Shown in pieces: positions 59,870 to 64,000 of a DNA stretch of 64,000 nt. Source of the DNA: Brevibacterium sp. 239c. GTDB taxonomy: Bacteria; Actinomycetota; Actinomycetes; Actinomycetales; Brevibacteriaceae. The translations under genes were made by a program, and so were the position numbers. The notes below the pieces were generated by a model. It did not search any database, was not told where the DNA came from, and saw only the letters and a program-made list of their open reading frames with translations. Each line of letters opens with the position of its first letter. Positions within the stretch are counted from its first letter, which is position 1. Where the stretch lies: contig NZ_FXZH01000009.1 in the NCBI RefSeq assembly GCF_900169365.1, positions 1 through 64,000 on the forward strand. The letters are read 5' to 3'.

Positions 59870-60367
59870 GTGTCTCCAATCAGATTCCTCGCACGGCCCA
59901 TGCTGGCCGCCGGCTACATCAGCAACGGGGTCGACCGTCTGCGCAGGCCAGAAGCAGCGGCCGCCTCGATCGGTGCGCTGCTGAACATGGCACGCAAACA
60001 GATCGACGTACCCATCGATGCTCCTACCCTGGCACGCGCCACAGGAGCGGCTCAGGTCGCTGCGGGATCACTGTTGGCTATCGGACGATTCCCTCGCGTG
60101 AGTGCCACGATCCTCGTCGGCACTTACCTCCTCGACACCGTCGGCGAGCGTATCGCTGCTGACAAGACGACATCGAAGGATGACAAGCGGGCACGCACGG
60201 AGCGCACCCTGATCCGCACCTCGATGCTCGGTGGCGCGTTGCTGGCCAGCGTCGACACGGCGGGCAAGCCAGGACTCTGGTGGCGCACACAGCATGCCGC
60301 CGAAGATCTCTGGTCGTCGGTCGAAGACACCTCGAAACAAGCAATGAGTGCACTTGGCGTTGACTGA
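59870..60367 (+). CDS. DoxX family membrane protein
   Basis: A 165-residue protein of the DoxX family, four predicted hydrophobic segments. Markers are FLARPMLAAGYISNGVDRL at the N-terminus, LARATGAAQVAAGSLLAIGRFPR in the middle and SATILVGTYLLD. DoxX-type proteins link to redox stress resistance; a mycobacterial member works with superoxide dismutase and a thiosulfate sulfurtransferase. GTG start with GGAAGGA upstream. It is divergent from sigR and overlaps the aroA start by 20 bases. Confidence 0.85.
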   Translation: MSPIRFLARPMLAAGYISNGVDRLRRPEAAAASIGALLNMARKQIDVPIDAPTLARATGAAQVAAGSLLAIGRFPRVSATILVGTYLLDTVGERIAADKTTSKDDKRARTERTLIRTSMLGGALLASVDTAGKPGLWWRTQHAAEDLWSSVEDTSKQAMSALGVD

Positions 60368-61676
60368 CACACCCGATCTCACCGCACCCGCCACAGGTGA
60401 CTGGCTTGCGCCGGTCGCCGGTGGCGGCGTCACCGCCACTGTCAGCGTTCCCGGTTCAAAGTCGCTGACCAACCGCTATCTCATCCTCGCCGCACTGGCC
60501 GAATCGCAGTCACTCGTGCGTGGGTGGCTGCGCAGTCGTGACACTGAACTCATGGTCGATGCTCTGAAGGCGCTCGGAGCCGATATCGACAACGTCAACG
60601 GCAACCTGCACATCACCCCCATTGACTTCTCCGCACACCGTGAAGGCCCACCCGTCGCCATCGACTGCGGACTGGCGGGAACCGTGATGCGCTTCGTGCC
60701 CCCGCTCGCCGCAGCCACTGGACGTGAGATCGTCCTCGATGGCGACGAACAAGCCAGGGTCAGGCCGATGTCGGTGATCATCGATGCTCTGACCCGCCTC
60801 GGCGCCTCCATCACGGCAGAGGACAATCTCCTGCCGATGACGGTCCATGCCCAATCACAGCTGCGCGGCGGCCACCTTGAGATCGATGCCAGCGCCTCCA
60901 GCCAATTCGTCTCGGGCCTGCTCTTGACCGCGCCGGTCATGCCCCTGGGAATCGAGCTCGTCAATCGCGGCGAGGCTGTCCCCAGCCGAGCTCATGTCGA
61001 TATGACCATCGAAGTCCTCGCCGATGCGGGCGTCGACGTCACCGAGCCCGAACCCGAACGCTGGATCATAGAACCGGGTCGCCCACGCGGACTCGACGTT
61101 CACGTCGAACCGGATCTGTCCAATGCGGCGGCCTTCGTCGCCGCTGCTCTGGCTACCAACGGCGATGTGACGATACTGGATTGGCCAGCTCATACGACGC
61201 AGGCCGGTGATGGGTTCAGAGCCATCACCGAAGCCTTCGGCGGCACTGTGACTCTGGATCGAAACGGCCTGCGAGTCCAAGGCCCAGAAGTCCTGCAGGC
61301 TGTTGACCTCGACCTCTCCGCCATTGGTGAACTGACACCCGTCGTCTCTGCTCTGGCGGCATTGGCAGACGGCACCTCGAATCTGACTGGGATCGGTCAT
61401 CTCCGAGGGCATGAGACCGATCGGCTCTCGGCACTTCGCCGCGAGCTCGGTGCCATCGGGATCGACGTCGACGAAAAACCGACATCTCTGACGATCACGG
61501 GCGCCTCCCCGCGCCGAGGAACCTGGCATACGTACAACGACCACCGAATGGTCATGGCCGGAGCCATTCTCGGTCTGCGCGTCGACGGGCTGGTCATCGA
61601 GAATGCCGACACTGTAGCGAAGACACTGCCGGAGTTCACCCAGCTGTGGGAAGACATGTTGAGTCGGCGGGCCTGA
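60348..61676 (+). CDS. aroA: 3-phosphoshikimate 1-carboxyvinyltransferase (EPSP synthase)
   Basis: A 442-residue enzyme of aromatic amino acid synthesis using PEP and shikimate 3-phosphate; target of glyphosate. Motifs are PGSKSLTNRYLILAALAES at about 35-53, GLAGTVMRFVPP (the PEP/glyphosate loop), RGHETDRLSAL and YNDHRMVMAGAI. The start is uncertain: GTG at 60348 lies within the doxX gene and gives a 20-base overlap; a TTG at 60360 is possible. It heads a same-strand series with rsgA and hisN. Confidence 0.94.
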   Translation: MHLALTDTPDLTAPATGDWLAPVAGGGVTATVSVPGSKSLTNRYLILAALAESQSLVRGWLRSRDTELMVDALKALGADIDNVNGNLHITPIDFSAHREGPPVAIDCGLAGTVMRFVPPLAAATGREIVLDGDEQARVRPMSVIIDALTRLGASITAEDNLLPMTVHAQSQLRGGHLEIDASASSQFVSGLLLTAPVMPLGIELVNRGEAVPSRAHVDMTIEVLADAGVDVTEPEPERWIIEPGRPRGLDVHVEPDLSNAAAFVAAALATNGDVTILDWPAHTTQAGDGFRAITEAFGGTVTLDRNGLRVQGPEVLQAVDLDLSAIGELTPVVSALAALADGTSNLTGIGHLRGHETDRLSALRRELGAIGIDVDEKPTSLTITGASPRRGTWHTYNDHRMVMAGAILGLRVDGLVIENADTVAKTLPEFTQLWEDMLSRRA

Positions 61677-61677
61677 G

Positions 61678-62715
61678 ATGGCACGGATCTACCGTGACGA
61701 GGACTATCGCCCCCGGCCCAGCAGACGCGGTTCCAGGCCACGAACGAAGAACCGGCCGAACCACGATGCTGCGATCGAGGGACTTGTCACCGCTGTTGAC
61801 CGGGGACGCTACCGCGTGGTCGTTGCCAATGACAGCGGTGACGTCCGTGATTCCCCCGGCGCTGGCGCAACCACTTCAGATGTCACGGCTGTACGAGCCT
61901 CCCACCTGCGCAAAGACGCAGTCGTGCCCGGGGACATCGTCAAACTCGTCGGCGACACTTCGGGCGGCAAGGGGTCGCTGGCGCGCCTCGTTGAGATCAC
62001 TGAGCGGCGAACACTGCTGCGTCGCAGCGCTGATGACACAGACCCGACCGAGCGGGTGATCGTCGCCAATGTCGATGTCATGGGCATCGTCACCGCAACC
62101 GAGGACCCCGAACCTTCCTACGGTCTCATCGACCGGGCTCTGACTGCGGCTTTCGACGCCGGCATCACTCCCCTGCTCATCGTCACCAAGACCGATCTGA
62201 AACCGGCCGATGGCATCATGGAGCGGTTCTCGGAGACCGGAGTGGAGATCATATCCTCAGGGCTCAGCCCCGACGGCACACTGACCGATGCGAGGGTGTT
62301 CGACCGTCTGCAGGGCCAGATCAGTGTGCTCATCGGTCATTCGGGGGTCGGCAAATCGACCCTCATGAATGCTCTCGTCCCCCGCGCTGAGAGGGCCACC
62401 GGCCACGTCAATGACGTCACCGGTCGGGGTCGACACACCTCGTCTTCCGCGATCTGTCTTCGTCTTGACGGTGGCGGCTGGCTCGTGGACACCCCGGGAG
62501 TCCGCAGCTTCGGTCTGGCCCACGTCGATCGCGAGACACTGATCTCAGCCTTCCCAGAACTCGTCCAAGCCACTGCCGAGTGTCCACGCGGCTGCACCCA
62601 TCAGTCCGAGGCACCGGGATGTCAGCTCGACTCCTGGGTCAGCGAGGGCAAGGCCGGCCCCGGCGGAGTCTCACGGTTGGAGTCGCTGCGCAGACTGTTG
62701 CCCTCGTCTGGATAA
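61678..62715 (+). CDS. rsgA: Ribosome small subunit-dependent GTPase A
   Basis: A 345-residue circularly permuted GTPase assisting 30S maturation. Basic N-terminal tail and OB fold, then motifs in permuted order: G4 VTKTDLK, G1 GHSGVGKSTLMNAL, G3 DTPGVRSFGL. The zinc knuckle Cys/His cluster ECPRGCTHQSEAPGC is near the C-terminus. It begins one base after the aroA stop. The aroA-rsgA pair is also found in mycobacteria (Rv3227-Rv3228, from memory). Confidence 0.95.
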   Translation: MARIYRDEDYRPRPSRRGSRPRTKNRPNHDAAIEGLVTAVDRGRYRVVVANDSGDVRDSPGAGATTSDVTAVRASHLRKDAVVPGDIVKLVGDTSGGKGSLARLVEITERRTLLRRSADDTDPTERVIVANVDVMGIVTATEDPEPSYGLIDRALTAAFDAGITPLLIVTKTDLKPADGIMERFSETGVEIISSGLSPDGTLTDARVFDRLQGQISVLIGHSGVGKSTLMNALVPRAERATGHVNDVTGRGRHTSSSAICLRLDGGGWLVDTPGVRSFGLAHVDRETLISAFPELVQATAECPRGCTHQSEAPGCQLDSWVSEGKAGPGGVSRLESLRRLLPSSG

Positions 62716-62724
62716 GGTGGGACC

Positions 62725-63525
62725 ATGAACGATCTCGACCTGGCGACCGAACTCGCCGACCTCGCGGACTCCATCAGCAACCGTCATTTCGTGGCGCAGG
62801 ACTTCACCGTCGAGACCAAACCCGATCTGACACCCGTGACCGAATGCGACCGTGCCGTGGAGACCGCGATCATGGATCGTCTCGAACGCGAACGACCGGA
62901 GGACAGTGTCCTGGGCGAAGAGTTCGGATCCCACGGGACCTCGCCGAGGCGGTGGATCATCGATCCTATCGACGGCACGAAGAACTTCGTCAGGGGCGTT
63001 CCCATCTGGGCCACTCTGATTTCCCTGTACGACGGACAGACACCGATCATCGGCATGATCTCAGCTCCTGCTCTGGGGCGACGATGGTGGGCCGAAGTCG
63101 GTCACGGTGCTTTCACCTCGGCGCTGGGAGAACCTGCGAAGCCCATCCACGTCTCTGACGTCGATGCCCTCGAAGACGCCTCGATGTCGTATGCTTCCCT
63201 CTCCGGCTGGAAGGAACTCGGCGTCCTCGACGACTTCCTCGCGCTCTGCGATTCCCTGTGGCGGACCCGAGGCTTTGGAGACTTCTACTCATACATGCTT
63301 CTGGCCGAAGGAGCCGTCGACATCGCCTGCGAACCCGAGCTGGAGCTCTACGACATGGGTGCGCTGGTACCCATCGTCGTTGAAGCAGGCGGAACGTTCA
63401 CGAACACGGCCGGCGAGTCCGGACCGTTCGGCGGGAATGCCCTGGCCAGCAACTCGAAACTCCACGAACGTGCCCTCGATGCGCTGGGTCGGATCGCCCC
63501 TGCCACCCCTCAATCCCACACCTGA
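62725..63525 (+). CDS. hisN: Histidinol-phosphatase, inositol-monophosphatase type
   Basis: A 266-residue IMPase-fold phosphatase. Metal motifs are GEEFG near 72-76, IDPIDGTKNFVRGVP near 85-100 and ELYDMGALVPIVVEAGG near 212. This is the HisN type that dephosphorylates histidinol phosphate in Actinobacteria rather than a general inositol monophosphatase, judged by FVRGVPIWATLI. It starts nine bases after rsgA with AAGG upstream. Confidence 0.88.
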   Translation: MNDLDLATELADLADSISNRHFVAQDFTVETKPDLTPVTECDRAVETAIMDRLERERPEDSVLGEEFGSHGTSPRRWIIDPIDGTKNFVRGVPIWATLISLYDGQTPIIGMISAPALGRRWWAEVGHGAFTSALGEPAKPIHVSDVDALEDASMSYASLSGWKELGVLDDFLALCDSLWRTRGFGDFYSYMLLAEGAVDIACEPELELYDMGALVPIVVEAGGTFTNTAGESGPFGGNALASNSKLHERALDALGRIAPATPQSHT

Positions 63526-63574
63526 GCGTCAGTTTTCGACGCAACCCGAACATCTCTGACGAAGAGGGAGACAG

Positions 63575-64000
63575 ATGCCCGATGTGATGCGTGCTGATCT
63601 GTGGCATTCAATGGCTGATGCGGCCGGACTGATCAACGCCGACGGAACGATCGGCGAGACGATTTATGGACAGATGACGGCTTTCGCGGCAGAGACCGGA
63701 GCTGTGAATTTGGGGCAGGGAGCGCCTGGAACCGATGCTCCTGCCGAACTCATCGAGGCCGCGGCAGACGCCATGCGTGAGGGCTGCAACCAGTACCCGC
63801 CGGGCCAGGGCAGTCCGGCGCTGCTCGAGGCTGTGGCTCACCAACGGCAGCGGGACTTCGGCCACGAGGTCTCACCCCAGGACGTGCTCTACACTTGTGG
63901 AGCCACAGAGGGCATCACCGCCGCGATTCTGGCTCTCCTCCCCCGGGGCGGGACGGTTCTCGCATTCGAACCGTTCTATGATTCCTACCCTGCGGCAATC
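63575..64000 (+). CDS. Class I/II aminotransferase, truncated by window edge
   Basis: The first 142 residues of a PLP-dependent aminotransferase; no stop before the window ends. ATG at 63575 has GAGGGAG four bases upstream. Motifs are VNLGQGAPGTDAP, YPPGQGSPALLEAVA, VLYTCGATEGITAAI and FEPFYDSYPA, which match the N-terminal half of DapC/kynurenine aminotransferase-type enzymes. The PLP lysine would lie beyond the edge. Substrate is open: N-succinyl-diaminopimelate or a methionine/kynurenine-type amino acid. Confidence 0.85.
   Translation, partial: MPDVMRADLWHSMADAAGLINADGTIGETIYGQMTAFAAETGAVNLGQGAPGTDAPAELIEAAADAMREGCNQYPPGQGSPALLEAVAHQRQRDFGHEVSPQDVLYTCGATEGITAAILALLPRGGTVLAFEPFYDSYPAAI

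Overview
The window is 64 kb of gene-dense, high-GC chromosome from an actinobacterium, most likely a member of the Micrococcales and possibly Brevibacterium-like. The lineage call rests on a mycothiol-type RsrA/SigR pair, a mycothiol-dependent nitroreductase homologue (Rv2466c type), NucS, an actinobacterial Kgd/OdhA fusion enzyme, a 24-residue bL37 ribosomal protein, Rho with a long charged N-terminal insert, and MurA with Asp in place of the catalytic Cys. The genus is an inference. I see no insertion sequence, prophage, CRISPR array or rRNA. There are two tRNA-Arg genes, and no gene-free stretch exceeds 300 bases.

Layout. 1-1439: leader and a PQQ-type sugar dehydrogenase lipoprotein. 1484-3739 (minus): zinc alcohol dehydrogenase, rpiB and the nitroreductase. 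3886-8081 (plus): pepN, a MscS channel and a truncated haemoglobin, followed by a 28-bp tandem repeat. 8201-14000: a hypothetical gene and two thioesterases, a small membrane protein, ettA, a lipoprotein and a second SSB. From memory this follows the order of M. tuberculosis Rv2464c-Rv2478c. 14211-17485 (minus): two dynamin-like GTPases, then tRNA-Arg(TCT). 17821-19701 (minus): a small membrane protein, a thiamine-binding protein and a thiolase. 19930-21498 (plus): a long coiled-coil protein. 21644-24467: a zinc-ribbon gene divergent from nucS, then murA and a DUF2550 gene.

24490-43902 (minus) is a long conserved block. In transcription order it is argS-like, lysA, hom, thrC, thrB, a terminator, rho, prfA, prmC, tsaC, wecA-like, atpI-like and atpBEFHAGDC, then the DUF2550 gene and murA. 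It joins lysine/threonine synthesis, transcription and translation termination, cell-envelope precursor synthesis and ATP synthase, and matches Rv1292-Rv1323 except that rpmE and the cobalamin adenosyltransferase gene are missing.

43988-54040 (minus): an MFS exporter, an ABC permease and ATPase pair, tRNA-Arg(CCG), an anchored M15 peptidase, two CNNM/CBS proteins and guaB1. 54142-58709 (plus): kgd, a degenerate SGNH-hydrolase-like gene and the bL37 gene. 58794-59719 (minus): rsrA and sigR. 59870-64000 (plus): a DoxX-like gene, aroA, rsgA, hisN and a class I/II aminotransferase cut by the window edge.

Most of the window is housekeeping. The best leads are a protein upstream of lysA that keeps the two ends of arginyl-tRNA synthetase but lacks its catalytic core, an SGNH-family protein with all catalytic blocks altered, the repeat-encoded Arg/Asn/Asp-rich insert of Rho, a 28-bp tandem repeat built on a perfect palindrome, and a hairpin that covers the ettA ribosome binding site.
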